40,211 bases of DNA from Barnesiella sp. (lineage in GTDB: Bacteria; Bacteroidota; Bacteroidia; Bacteroidales; Muribaculaceae): positions 18,699-58,909 of the forward strand of contig JAAVEW010000003.1 in NCBI GenBank assembly GCA_014801075.1, written 5' to 3'. Positions 1 through 8,061 of this stretch are shown here, piece after piece. Below the pieces are notes generated by a model. It was given only the letters and a program-made list of their open reading frames with translations, was not told the DNA's origin and made no database searches. The translations under genes and the position numbers were made by a program. The stretch's first letter is position 1, and each line of letters starts with the position of its first letter.

Positions 1-557
1 GGGTTGGAGGAAATGATGTCGTCGCCGAGCAGGGAGAGGATGGAGTCGGCACTCTCGCGGTTGAGGTTGATGTCGTAGTAGTAGGTGGCGAGCAGGGATG
101 AGAGCTCGTCGGAGGGGGTGGTGGCGATGCGTTGCTCTATGGCGGCGTTGAGGTTGTCGGCGTTTTTGCCGAGGAACGAGGCGAGGGAGGCGCTGAGTTC
201 GTTGCCTGTCACCTCCATGAATAGTGGTTGGCCCGCCTTGAATTTCACTTTTACCTCCTCGCCGTTGTTGACGACGAGACAGCCGATGCGGTTGCGCAGC
301 TTGTCGTAAAGTTCAATCACGCGCGGCGACTCCGTGCTGCCTTCGAAATGAAACTCGGAGTTGACGGCGTTGGTTGTAACCTCCTTCAGCGAGGTGCCGT
401 CGAGATAGATGGCGGTGATATTCTGGGTGCCGAGCCCTTCGACAGTGCCGGTAATCTTGTAAGGCTTCTTGCCCGAGCAGGCCGACAGGAGCAGCACGCA
501 CAGCGACGCCACAACGGGGAGCAGCGACGCGAAATATGATGATTTGTTGATATTCAT
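1..557 (-). CDS. DUF4369-like lipoprotein, 3' part outside window
   Basis: The reading frame is open from an ATG at 557 to the left window edge, so only the first 185 codons are visible. The N-terminus is a lipoprotein signal: a hydrophobic stretch at residues 9-24 followed by LSAC, with Cys27 as the likely lipidated residue. The next part (KKPYKITGTVEGL, then a small beta-rich domain with ATNAVN-like and VNNGEEV-like turns) resembles the DUF4369 domain that often precedes a thioredoxin/TlpA domain in Bacteroidota envelope proteins; whether such a domain follows cannot be seen. It is divergent from the phospholipase gene at 650. A TAAATTTG box ends only four bases before the start codon, so the mRNA may be almost leaderless. 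Role unknown; probably membrane-anchored in the envelope. The family call is by eye. Confidence 0.75.
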   Translation of the reverse strand, partial: MNINKSSYFASLLPVVASLCVLLLSACSGKKPYKITGTVEGLGTQNITAIYLDGTSLKEVTTNAVNSEFHFEGSTESPRVIELYDKLRNRIGCLVVNNGEEVKVKFKAGQPLFMEVTGNELSASLASFLGKNADNLNAAIEQRIATTPSDELSSLLATYYYDINLNRESADSILSLLGDDIISSN

Positions 558-561
558 AGCG

Positions 562-569
562 CAAATTTA
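562..569 (-). promoter_or_regulatory. -7 element (TAnnTTTG) of lipoprotein gene
   Basis: TAAATTTG on the minus strand fits the Bacteroidota -7 consensus TAnnTTTG. Only four bases separate it from the ATG at 557, so transcription would begin at or next to the start codon. No clear TTTG was found at the usual ~20-nt distance upstream. Confidence 0.5.
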
Positions 570-636
570 AACAAAAAATTCTACTATACGGACACAAATT
601 TTTACAAAGTTAATTCCTAATGATAAAATAGATATA

Positions 637-644
637 TATCTTTG
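637..644 (+). promoter_or_regulatory. -7 element (TAnnTTTG) of phospholipase gene
   Basis: TATCTTTG matches the Bacteroidota -7 consensus and lies five bases before the ATG at 650. If the true start is the second Met (659), the leader would be about 10 nt; otherwise the mRNA would be leaderless. No convincing -33 TTTG is visible. Confidence 0.5.
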
Positions 645-649
645 CAAAG

Positions 650-1498
650 ATGAAAAAGATGTATGTAATTCTGCTGATTATGGTGCTTGCGGCGCTGGTG
701 CGTCCTGCAGGTGCCGACGCCCAGATAGTGACGGTGGCAAACGAACGTATCAACACCGACTCGGTGCGTCGCGAGTTTGACAAAGGTCCGTATTTCGGCC
801 TGTATAAGGACAATTACTTTATCTTCGGTCCGACCATCGGTCAGAAAATCACCCGCGAGAACACCAACGCCAAGTTTCAGGTGTCGATAGCGCAGAAGCT
901 CACCAAGAGCACTCTGCCGTGGAACACGTATCTCTACCTGTTTTACACACAGAAGGTGTTCTGGAACGTGCTTGAGGAGTCGCTGCCGATGACCGACCTC
1001 AACTTCAACCCCGGTATCGGTATCGCCAAGCCGCTCTTTGTCAAGAACCGCTACATAGGCAAACTGACATTCCAGATAGAGCACGAGAGCAACGGCCGCG
1101 ACAGCATACAGTCGCGCTCGTGGAACCGTATCACATTCGGTGCCAATATCATAGTCGATGCCAACCTGAGTGTTCACGGCAAGGTGTGGATTCCGATAAT
1201 CGACGGCCAGAACAATAAGGATATTCTCGACTATTGCGGTATATATCAGGTGGGTACATCTTATCTGTCGAACAGCAAACGCTGGGCGGCCTCGCTGGTG
1301 CTGGTGAAGCGCCGCGGTTTCAATCTCAATTACAACACTATCTTCGAGCTGGGCTGGAAACTGAGCAACAACTCCAACCAATACCTCTTTCTGCAATACT
1401 ACAACGGCTACGGCGAGGGGTTGCTCGATTATAATAAGTTTCACTCGCAATTGCGCGTGGGTATCTGTATCAAGCCTGTCCTCTTCTCCGACTATTGA
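650..1498 (+). CDS. pldA: Outer-membrane phospholipase A (OMPLA/PldA family)
   Basis: A 282-aa protein with a Sec signal peptide (residues 1-24, cleavage near ADA/Q) followed by alternating aromatic/polar segments typical of a 12-stranded outer-membrane barrel. Residues 144-160 carry the OMPLA active-site block: EHESNGR followed by SRSWNR. By comparison with E. coli PldA this gives the catalytic His145, Ser147 and Asn159. The enzyme is expected to hydrolyse the acyl ester bonds of phospholipids that reach the outer leaflet of the outer membrane. Length is close to E. coli PldA. The gene is monocistronic, divergent from the lipoprotein gene and convergent with the capsule locus. The start at 650 is the first Met; Met4 (659) is an alternative that keeps the signal peptide. 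Confidence 0.93.
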   Translation: MKKMYVILLIMVLAALVRPAGADAQIVTVANERINTDSVRREFDKGPYFGLYKDNYFIFGPTIGQKITRENTNAKFQVSIAQKLTKSTLPWNTYLYLFYTQKVFWNVLEESLPMTDLNFNPGIGIAKPLFVKNRYIGKLTFQIEHESNGRDSIQSRSWNRITFGANIIVDANLSVHGKVWIPIIDGQNNKDILDYCGIYQVGTSYLSNSKRWAASLVLVKRRGFNLNYNTIFELGWKLSNNSNQYLFLQYYNGYGEGLLDYNKFHSQLRVGICIKPVLFSDY

Positions 1499-1595
1499 TA
1501 GTCATGTCTCGTGTGATTGTCAGCACAATAGCTATGCTGCGACCACGCTTATAAGGCGCGGATGAGGATGTCAACGCCACAGGGCGGCAAGGAAA

Positions 1596-1640
1596 AACAG
1601 TAACGGGGTGCATCGCTGAGCGATGCACCCCGTTACTGTT
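1596..1640 (-). terminator. 45-bp perfect palindrome ending the capsule operon
   Basis: Two 22-nt arms (1596-1617 and 1619-1640) are exact reverse complements around one central base. On the minus strand the stem is followed by TTTTT then CC, so it reads as a strong intrinsic terminator for the leftward capsule operon whose last gene stops at 1700. On the plus strand the stem could still stop pldA transcripts, but the following bases (GATAAATT) are not a U tract. The remainder of 1499-1699 holds no gene. Confidence 0.8.
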
Positions 1641-1699
1641 GATAAATTATGGTTACGGTTGGTAAAATGCTGTTACCGTCGGTATGACTGACGGCCGGC

Positions 1700-3619
1700 T
1701 CAGGTGAGAGCGGGACGGTCGAGGATTTCGTAGACCGAATGCTGGCTCTTGAACTCGGGTACGAGGCCTTTCATGCGGCGTACTATCGACATGTTGTCCT
1801 CGGTGATAGATGCCCGGAAGAGCTCGTCGTAGATGGGTAGGATTGACTCGTAGTCATACTCGCGCACCTTGGCAATCATGATTTTGGGGTGGACGGTGGG
1901 GAGTGTTATCTCTTTCTCGTTGAGGACCTCCTCGTAGAGCTTTTCGCCGTCACGCAGACCGGTGAATTTTATCTGTACGTCGGCGCCGCTGAGTTTTATC
2001 ATCTGCTTGGCGAGGTCGAGAATCTTGACCGGTTCGCCCATGTCAAAGACAAATATCTCGCCGCCTTTGCCTATGGTGCCCGCTTCGAGCACGAGTTTGC
2101 AGGCCTCGGGGATGAGCATGAAGTAGCGGATGATGTCGGGGTGGGTGACGGTGAGGGGGCCGCCGCGCTTTATCTGCTCCTTGAAGATGGGTATCACGGA
2201 GCCGTTGGAGCCGAGCACGTTGCCGAAACGGGTGGTCACGAACTGGGTGACGCTCTTAATCTTGCCCTCCTTGATGGCTTTGTCGAGCGCCTGCACGTAG
2301 ATTTCGCATATACGCTTCGAGCAGCCCATCACGTTGGTGGGGTTGACGGCCTTGTCGGTACTTACCATCACGAATTTCTCGGTGCCGTATTTCACGGCGA
2401 GGTCGGCGATGATGCGCGTGCCCTCCACGTTGTTCTGGATAGCCTCGGTGGGGTTGTCCTCCATCATGGGCACGTGTTTGTAGGCTGCGGCGTGGAACAC
2501 GTATTGCGGGCGGTACTTGTCGAATATCTCGGCCATGCGGTTTTTGTTGGCGATGTCGGCCACGATTGTGTGGGCTTCGAGGTGGGGATATTCGCGGGCC
2601 ATGAAGAGGCGGATGTCGTGGAGCGGTGTCTCGGCCTGGTCGATGAGAATGAGGCGCGAGGGGGCGTAGATTGATACCTGACGCACAATCTCGCTGCCTA
2701 TGGAGCCGGCGGCGCCGGTGATGAGAATGCACTTGTCGGCGAGCTGACGGCAGGTGGCGTCGATGTCGATGTCGATTTTCTCGCGGGGGAGAAGGTCCTC
2801 GATTTCCACCTCGCGCAGCTGCTGGGTCTTGATGCCGTCGTGACTGTCCCATTCCTGGGCCTGCCCGTAGATGTAGATTTTGATGTCGTCCTCGATGAGT
2901 GATGCCACCATGCGCTTGTTCTCGCGCAGTTGCTCGGTGCGCAGAGGCGATACGAGCAGGCGGGTGACGCCTTTGCGTTTCATGAGGTCAACGAGGTCGC
3001 CGTCGTTGGGGTAGACGGTGACACCCATAAGCGTGTGGCCGAACATGTCGGGCTCGTCGCAGATGAATCCTACGAGTTTGAAGTTACCCGAGTTCTGTGA
3101 GTTGAGTCCTTTGGCTATGGCGATACCACCCTCCTTGACGCCGTAGATGAATACTTTCTCGGCGTTCTTGTTGACGAAGGTGTTGTCGTGGAGATACTTG
3201 ACGAATACGCGCATGCTCCACATAAGCAGCAGGGCCATGACTGACCATAGGAGCAGGTTGCTGATACGCACCGGCACGAAGAAGGTGGAGTGGTCGAACA
3301 CGGCACGGAGTATGAACGACAGCGCCAGGCCTATGAGCACGGCGCCCGACACTCGCTGCAGGTCGACAAACGAGGAGTAGCGGAATACGCCGGTGTAGGT
3401 GCGGAAGTATTTGAATCCAATCACGTAGCAGCACATGTAGAGGAACAGGGTGGCGCATACGGGCCAGAAATCGGTGGCTGTGCTTACCAGACCGTGGCTT
3501 ACGGTGTAAATAAACAGCATGGAGAGGTACAGCAGCATGCAATCAATCAGGGCTATGGCCCAGTAGGGGAGTGATTTGCGTGTGAAGTACCAGTCGGTTA
3601 CTCTTGAAAAAAGTTTCAT
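1700..3619 (-). CDS. Membrane UDP-N-acetylhexosamine 4,6-dehydratase (WbpM/CapD/PglF-like)
   Basis: A 639-aa long-form nucleotide-sugar dehydratase. Four transmembrane segments lie in residues ~20-140, followed by a first Rossmann-like domain (~150-260) and the catalytic extended SDR domain. TGAAGSIGSE at 301-310 is the NAD-binding loop. The catalytic region STDKAVNPTNVMGCSKR (420-436) has Met431 where classical SDRs have Tyr, with Lys435 kept; this Ser/Met/Lys arrangement is known from WbpM-type enzymes. Expected reaction: UDP-GlcNAc to UDP-4-keto-6-deoxy-GlcNAc at the inner membrane. It is the last gene of the operon, 75 nt after wbuC. With the reductase at 5126 and the phosphotransferase at 4084 it probably makes the first sugar (QuiNAc or FucNAc) of the repeat unit; that assignment is inference. 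GC-rich like the flanking chromosome. Confidence 0.92.
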   Translation of the reverse strand: MKLFSRVTDWYFTRKSLPYWAIALIDCMLLYLSMLFIYTVSHGLVSTATDFWPVCATLFLYMCCYVIGFKYFRTYTGVFRYSSFVDLQRVSGAVLIGLALSFILRAVFDHSTFFVPVRISNLLLWSVMALLLMWSMRVFVKYLHDNTFVNKNAEKVFIYGVKEGGIAIAKGLNSQNSGNFKLVGFICDEPDMFGHTLMGVTVYPNDGDLVDLMKRKGVTRLLVSPLRTEQLRENKRMVASLIEDDIKIYIYGQAQEWDSHDGIKTQQLREVEIEDLLPREKIDIDIDATCRQLADKCILITGAAGSIGSEIVRQVSIYAPSRLILIDQAETPLHDIRLFMAREYPHLEAHTIVADIANKNRMAEIFDKYRPQYVFHAAAYKHVPMMEDNPTEAIQNNVEGTRIIADLAVKYGTEKFVMVSTDKAVNPTNVMGCSKRICEIYVQALDKAIKEGKIKSVTQFVTTRFGNVLGSNGSVIPIFKEQIKRGGPLTVTHPDIIRYFMLIPEACKLVLEAGTIGKGGEIFVFDMGEPVKILDLAKQMIKLSGADVQIKFTGLRDGEKLYEEVLNEKEITLPTVHPKIMIAKVREYDYESILPIYDELFRASITEDNMSIVRRMKGLVPEFKSQHSVYEILDRPALT

Positions 3620-3653
3620 GTATATGGCTTTTTTGTTGATTTTCGGGGGATGG

Positions 3654-3689
3654 GTCGGACGAGTCGGACAGGTCAGACGGGTCGGAGGC
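3654..3689. repeat. Four tandem 9-bp units (GTCGGACNN)
   Basis: GTCGGAC, GTCGGAC, GTCAGAC and GTCGGAG start at 3654, 3663, 3672 and 3681, an exact 9-bp period. The repeat fills the short gap between wbuC and the dehydratase gene. Function unknown; it could be slipped-strand expansion of neutral spacer or an RNA/protein binding array. Confidence 0.75.
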
Positions 3690-3694
3690 TTTCG

Positions 3695-4087
3695 CTACTT
3701 CACCTCGTCGGGGGTGAGGGGTGCGTAGGCGCCGTCCTTCATCTCGATGATTACGGAGGGCTCGTGCACTTCGATTGTGTGCCAGCGTCCGGCGTCAATC
3801 TGCACGCCGCGGTTTGCGCCGTTGGCGTCAAGCTCTATGCGCTCCGTTTCGTTGCCGTTGTCGTCGAAGTAGATTTCGGCGATGCGTCCCTTGAGGAGGA
3901 CGACGGTCTCGGGGGTGGCGAGATGACGGTGTACGGGCACCACGGTGCCGGGCATCAGTGCGTTGAGCATGCGCTGGGAGGTGTCGGCCGAGGAGCCGCG
4001 CAGGTCGAAGTTGGTGCGGAGGCGCGGATTGACGGCAGCCTCTTTCAGTAACTGGTCAAAAATATTTTCACCGATAATCATGCTCAT
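3695..4087 (-). CDS. wbuC: WbuC-family cupin-fold metalloprotein
   Basis: A 130-aa single cupin domain. The conserved first cupin motif HRHLATPE gives His53, His55 and Glu60; a later WHT gives His103, a plausible metal-binding set. RTNFDL and SQRMLNAL near the N-terminus are the family's usual lead-in. WbuC proteins are found in O-antigen and capsule gene clusters, usually near 6-deoxy-HexNAc genes, but their reaction is not established to my knowledge. The start overlaps the stop of the phosphotransferase gene by four bases (ATGA), indicating translational coupling. A second Met three codons in (4081) is possible. Confidence 0.88.
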   Translation of the reverse strand: MSMIIGENIFDQLLKEAAVNPRLRTNFDLRGSSADTSQRMLNALMPGTVVPVHRHLATPETVVLLKGRIAEIYFDDNGNETERIELDANGANRGVQIDAGRWHTIEVHEPSVIIEMKDGAYAPLTPDEVK

Positions 4088-5055
4088 TTCTTAGATTTTA
4101 AATATTCTTCGTGAAGGTAGTAAAATTTTTTCATAAATGCAACATACCCGCATGCCAGCAGGGCTATGACGGCGCAGAAGTAAATCCACTGTCCGGCTGT
4201 CGACCCGATGAGAATCAGGCCGAAGGAGATGGCGAGCTGCAGGGTCATGTAGATGACGGATACGAGTGTGTGGCGCATCTTCAACTCGTTGGACATGAGC
4301 TGGTAGGCGTGCTTGCGATGGGCTTCGCCGAGGTTTTCGTGAAGCATTATGCGGTGGACGATGGTCAGCACGGAGTCGGCACCGTAGACGGCCAGCAGGA
4401 GCAGGTAGACGGGGTTGCCGGTGGTGATGATGAGGCAGCCCAGAGCGAAGAGCAGTATGAAAGCTATGCTGACGGAGCCTACGTCGCCCGCGAAGCATTT
4501 GGCTTTCTTGCGGAAGTTGAAGATGAGGAACACGCCGATGCTTATGGCTGTCACGACGAGCAGACTCTCGTCGATGAAGCCGATGCGGCGGTTGAGGTAG
4601 AAGAGCGGGGCGATGACGGCGAGCGAGTAGCAGCCTGTGATGCCGTTGATGCCGTCCATGAAGTTGTAGGCGTTGATGATGCCTACGCACACTATCAATG
4701 CGGGCAGTATCAACCACCACGACGATGCGTCATAAAGACCTAAGTTGGCGAACATTAGCATCATGGCCGTGAACTGCACCACGAGGCGCAGGGCGTTGGG
4801 GGTGGAGTGGACGTCGTCGGCGAAGCTGACGAGACCTATGAGCGTGAGTCCCAGCAGGAAACACGGGTAGTGGAAGCCGAAGAATATGGCCCATGTCCAG
4901 GCTCCGATGAGGAATATGATGCCGCCGCCGCGCAGGGTGATGGAGGTGTGTGAGCTGCGCAGGTTGGGCTTGTCGATGATGTTGAACCGGTCGGCCACGC
5001 GGAAGTAGACGAGCTCGGCCACGAGTAGTATGACGGCTATAATTGCGTAATCCAT
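4084..5055 (-). CDS. Undecaprenyl-phosphate sugar-1-phosphate transferase (WcfS/WecA/MraY superfamily)
   Basis: A 323-aa polytopic membrane protein of glycosyltransferase family 4 (about ten hydrophobic segments). Family motifs are in order: DD at 80-81, NFMDG at 131-135, GDVGS at 190-194, and the C-terminal loop HRIMLHE followed by HRKHAYQ at 246-252. These enzymes move a HexNAc-1-phosphate from a UDP sugar to undecaprenyl phosphate, the first step of Wzy-type polysaccharide synthesis. Its place next to the 4-reductase (5126) and the 4,6-dehydratase (1700) suggests the substrate is a UDP-6-deoxy-HexNAc such as QuiNAc or FucNAc, as for WcfS of B. fragilis PSA or WbpL; the exact sugar is inference. 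Confidence 0.92.
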   Translation of the reverse strand: MDYAIIAVILLVAELVYFRVADRFNIIDKPNLRSSHTSITLRGGGIIFLIGAWTWAIFFGFHYPCFLLGLTLIGLVSFADDVHSTPNALRLVVQFTAMMLMFANLGLYDASSWWLILPALIVCVGIINAYNFMDGINGITGCYSLAVIAPLFYLNRRIGFIDESLLVVTAISIGVFLIFNFRKKAKCFAGDVGSVSIAFILLFALGCLIITTGNPVYLLLLAVYGADSVLTIVHRIMLHENLGEAHRKHAYQLMSNELKMRHTLVSVIYMTLQLAISFGLILIGSTAGQWIYFCAVIALLACGYVAFMKKFYYLHEEYLKSKK

Positions 5056-5125
5056 TGTGTCAGTGATTTATGTGCGGGGACGGCGGAGGCCGTTGGTCCG
5101 CGCGATTGGTTAGGAATGGGAGCGG

Positions 5126-6070
5126 TTATTTCTTCTCGGCGGCAAACGACCTGATGGTGCGGGTGATACCCTCGGCCGAGGTGACAGGCAGACGGTCGAT
5201 GCCCAGCGCACGCTTTATCTTGGAGTTGTCAACGACGTAGTTCTCGGTGAGTTTGCGCAGTCGCTCCTTGTTGAGCGGCAGGTGGAGCAGGGTGCCGGTC
5301 GATGCCATGAAGCGCACGAGGCCCGGGGTGATGTGCCATATGCGGGGTTTCTTCTCCATGGCGGCACACATGGTGCGTATCAGTTCGTTGGTCGACATGG
5401 GGGTGTCGTCGCCGATGTTGTAGATGCCGGTGGGGGCATCGCTGTCGAGCAGGCGCCCCATGATGAAGGTGAGATTGTCGACCGAGGTGAAGGAGCGACT
5501 GTTGTCAAACGCTCCCAGAGGCCACGGAATACCGCGGCGTATGACGGCGTGGAGCAGGTTGAGGTTGCCCTTGTTGCCCGGACCGTGAATCATGCAGGGG
5601 CGGAAGATGTAGGTGGCCTTGCCGTCGACGTCCCAGCGGCCGCGTATATACTCCTCGGCGCGGATTTTGCTCTCGCCGTAGGGGCCGATAGGCTTCGGTG
5701 TGATATTCTCGTCGAGAATGTCACCCTCCACGGAGTCGGCGGCAGCCTTTACCGAACTGAAAAATATGAATTTGCGGGCCGGCGACTGCAGGAAGTAGTC
5801 GTAGATTTTCTGAGTGAGACCCGTGTTGATTTTGAAATAGACGTCGGCCTGCGACTTATTTTTAGTGTCGTGGGCCTTTCCGGCGAGGTGGATGATAGCA
5901 TCGACATCGGGCACGCGACCCGCATCGAGGTCGTCCCACGAGAAGGTCTTCACCACCCCTTCCTTGTCGGGAGCAACGATGTCAAGACCGTAGATTTCAT
6001 GGCGCCCGCTCAACGCAGCCACCATATTACTCCCCACAAAACCGTGTATTCCGGTAATAAGCAGTTTCAT
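5126..6070 (-). CDS. NAD-dependent SDR, probable UDP-4-keto-6-deoxy-HexNAc reductase (WreQ/WbpV-like)
   Basis: A 314-aa extended short-chain dehydrogenase. The N-terminal glycine motif is TGIHGFVGSN (6-15); catalytic residues are Ser105/Ser106 and the YxxxK pair Tyr131/Lys135 in GPYGESK. The C-terminal half has the usual substrate-domain segments (FRPCMIHGPGN, RSFTSVDN). In many loci an SDR of this size next to a WecA-like transferase reduces the 4-keto sugar made by a WbpM-type dehydratase, yielding UDP-QuiNAc or UDP-FucNAc; an epimerase role is the alternative. It is the first gene of the GC-rich 3' block; the AT-rich cassette ends just upstream. Confidence 0.85.
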   Translation of the reverse strand: MKLLITGIHGFVGSNMVAALSGRHEIYGLDIVAPDKEGVVKTFSWDDLDAGRVPDVDAIIHLAGKAHDTKNKSQADVYFKINTGLTQKIYDYFLQSPARKFIFFSSVKAAADSVEGDILDENITPKPIGPYGESKIRAEEYIRGRWDVDGKATYIFRPCMIHGPGNKGNLNLLHAVIRRGIPWPLGAFDNSRSFTSVDNLTFIMGRLLDSDAPTGIYNIGDDTPMSTNELIRTMCAAMEKKPRIWHITPGLVRFMASTGTLLHLPLNKERLRKLTENYVVDNSKIKRALGIDRLPVTSAEGITRTIRSFAAEKK

Positions 6071-6108
6071 AAACGTGGTAATCAGTTACTGACAGTAAGA
6101 ATTTAATG

Positions 6109-7266
6109 TTATGTGAATCGACGTCTGATTTTAATCCTGATTGCATTCTCAGGAATCTCTTTAACAACAAGGGCCAGATGGCCACCGCCACCGGCACCAA
6201 GCATCTTCCAAGCCATCGCCTGATCTTTCCAATTGTCAATATATTCCTGAACTCCGGGTTGCATCATGGCAGGGAACATGGCAATCTGAGCCTCGAAAGA
6301 ATCTCTAAAAGCTGCTGCAAAAGCATCTAAATCACGAGCCATAATCGCATCCCAGCAACGGTCGGCCGCTGATGTGAGATTTTTAACTTTTGCGGGTGTT
6401 ATATCCTTATTCTCAACGACCGAGCAGCCATCGCGTCGAGGAAACATCTCAACAAGACAGATATGATTTTCAAGCCACGCCAAAATATCCTCGTCATGGC
6501 ATGATTCTATTTTAGAGGGCCAATAGTGACCGTCGTAATAGTGTCGGCTCAATCCGGAAAGGCATATTCCGATAGCATCCTGTGCACCTGAGACATGACC
6601 CTTGTTCTCCGGATCATTCTCAAAACAGAATAGTAGTTTGGCGAGCATCTCTTCGTTATAGTTGGGAAGTTCGTATGGCCATATCTTTTTTGCCGCATTG
6701 CGGGTGGATGTTGACATACCTCCACGTTCAATAAATTCGTGGTTGGGTTCTATAGAGACAGTCAGCGCCCAACCATGACCATGTTCCGATACATAGGGCT
6801 GATCTATCCAGGTACCGGCTAAATCAACTCGATACGGAATATGACATTTTACGTTCTGGCGCAGAGATGTAGTAGAGCGGGCATCAAGACCCGCATCGGG
6901 AACTCGTTCCAATTCAACATACTCGATACCGCGCTCCATGCATAACTTGCGTTTTACATCACTGCCACCGTCGGAATTGACTACGAAAACATCAGGCTTT
7001 ACAATATCCAAGGTATCCAGGAAGTCAAGCATACCTGATCCCGGGTTGATAAATGCATCGGTTACATATTTAATTGCCTTGACCATGTAAAGGCGTTCTT
7101 TCTCAGAGTAGACGGTCTTTCGATTTTTAAGACCTTCGATTGTAGAGTCGGAACCGATGCCCACATAGAGGTCGCCATATTGTGACGCTTCCTTGAAAAA
7201 TGCCACATGCCCGGAATGGAGCATGTCGTAACATCCGGAAACAAAAACTTTTTTCCTATTTTCCAT
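6109..7266 (-). CDS. Fusion of HxGH nucleotidyltransferase and GHMP sugar kinase
   Basis: A 385-aa two-domain protein. Residues 6-135 form a cytidylyltransferase-like domain: GCYDMLHSGHV with HSGH at 17-20, SEKERLYMV at 54-62 and STTSLRQN at 131-138. Residues 142-385 form a GHMP kinase: motif 1 RVDLAGTWID (146-155), a motif-2-like GGMSTST (182-188), SGAQDAIG (226-233) and the C-terminal GAGGGGH (357-363). The arrangement suggests one enzyme that phosphorylates a free sugar at C1 and then activates it as a nucleotide sugar, analogous to HldE or FKP but with a different domain pairing. The sugar and nucleotide cannot be told from sequence. Its start overlaps the stop of the upstream GT2 by one base (TAATG). 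It is the last gene of the AT-rich cassette. Confidence 0.85.
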   Translation of the reverse strand: MENRKKVFVSGCYDMLHSGHVAFFKEASQYGDLYVGIGSDSTIEGLKNRKTVYSEKERLYMVKAIKYVTDAFINPGSGMLDFLDTLDIVKPDVFVVNSDGGSDVKRKLCMERGIEYVELERVPDAGLDARSTTSLRQNVKCHIPYRVDLAGTWIDQPYVSEHGHGWALTVSIEPNHEFIERGGMSTSTRNAAKKIWPYELPNYNEEMLAKLLFCFENDPENKGHVSGAQDAIGICLSGLSRHYYDGHYWPSKIESCHDEDILAWLENHICLVEMFPRRDGCSVVENKDITPAKVKNLTSAADRCWDAIMARDLDAFAAAFRDSFEAQIAMFPAMMQPGVQEYIDNWKDQAMAWKMLGAGGGGHLALVVKEIPENAIRIKIRRRFT

Positions 7267-8051
7267 TATTTATGGTAATTGGTTTTGAATAAACGAGATA
7301 TCATCATTTCCGATAACTTAATCGGAAATCGGAGAGAGACTATAAATGAGTTGGACCACACATTGTTCTTACGAAGGGCTGCCACGATATCTTTTGATAT
7401 CTGTTTATGGCTACTTACACCAGAGGTAGAGGCTCCTCCCGTACGCATGGTTACAAAATCCAAGGGAATATACTTCGTAGAAATCTTATTTACATAAATC
7501 AGACGTAGCAGATTTTCGAAGTCCGATCCAATTTTGAATCCGAGGTCAAAACTCCCGTATTTACAATAAATGTCTCTTTTACAATAAAATGATGGGTGAG
7601 CAGGCATGAAACCCATTCTCATCTTCCACGGACGGAATGATTTGGAGGAATAATATCGGACACACTTGTTGAGATTATCGTCATTGACAAAATGGATGTC
7701 GCCATATACGGCATCGATATCGTCGTTTTCAAACTCACGTGCTACTGTTTCAAGAATTGTATCTGAAGTATAGAAATCATCGGAATTCAGTATTCCCACC
7801 ACTTCTCCCGATGCCATGGCTATACCTTTGTTCATTGCATCATAGATACCGCGGTCCTTCTCGCTGATATATCTGAGTCGGCCATTGTAGCGTGGTTCAA
7901 GTTCTTGAACTATATCCATAGTATTGTCCTTAGATCCTCCATCCACAATAATATGCTCAATGTCAGGATAGGATTGACGAAGCACGGCTTCCATAGTATC
8001 ACGAATCGTTGAACCACTATTGTACGTTGCTGTAATGACAGATATTTTCAT
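7266..8051 (-). CDS. GT-A (family 2-like) glycosyltransferase
   Basis: A 261-aa cytoplasmic or membrane-associated glycosyltransferase. SVITATYNS opens the GT-A fold; VDGGSKDNT (36-44), KDRGIYDAMNKG (65-76) and the metal-binding LNSDD (88-92) are the family motifs, a pattern shared with colanic-acid-type WcaE/WcaA enzymes. It should transfer one sugar from a nucleotide donor to the growing undecaprenyl-PP repeat unit; donor and linkage cannot be predicted. It is translationally coupled to the kinase fusion downstream and lies 10 nt after the preceding GT gene. Confidence 0.9.
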   Translation of the reverse strand: MKISVITATYNSGSTIRDTMEAVLRQSYPDIEHIIVDGGSKDNTMDIVQELEPRYNGRLRYISEKDRGIYDAMNKGIAMASGEVVGILNSDDFYTSDTILETVAREFENDDIDAVYGDIHFVNDDNLNKCVRYYSSKSFRPWKMRMGFMPAHPSFYCKRDIYCKYGSFDLGFKIGSDFENLLRLIYVNKISTKYIPLDFVTMRTGGASTSGVSSHKQISKDIVAALRKNNVWSNSFIVSLRFPIKLSEMMISRLFKTNYHK

Positions 8052-8061
8052 ATTCTAAAAA

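Noticed and set aside
617-1450. 277-codon open frame on the minus strand
   Set aside because: Shadow of pldA, whose catalytic residues and signal peptide are clear.
1889-2674. 261-codon open frame on the plus strand
   Set aside because: Shadow of the WbpM-like dehydratase; His/Gly/Val-rich without motifs.
5282-6106. 274-codon open frame on the plus strand
   Set aside because: Shadow of the SDR gene; no recognisable domain.
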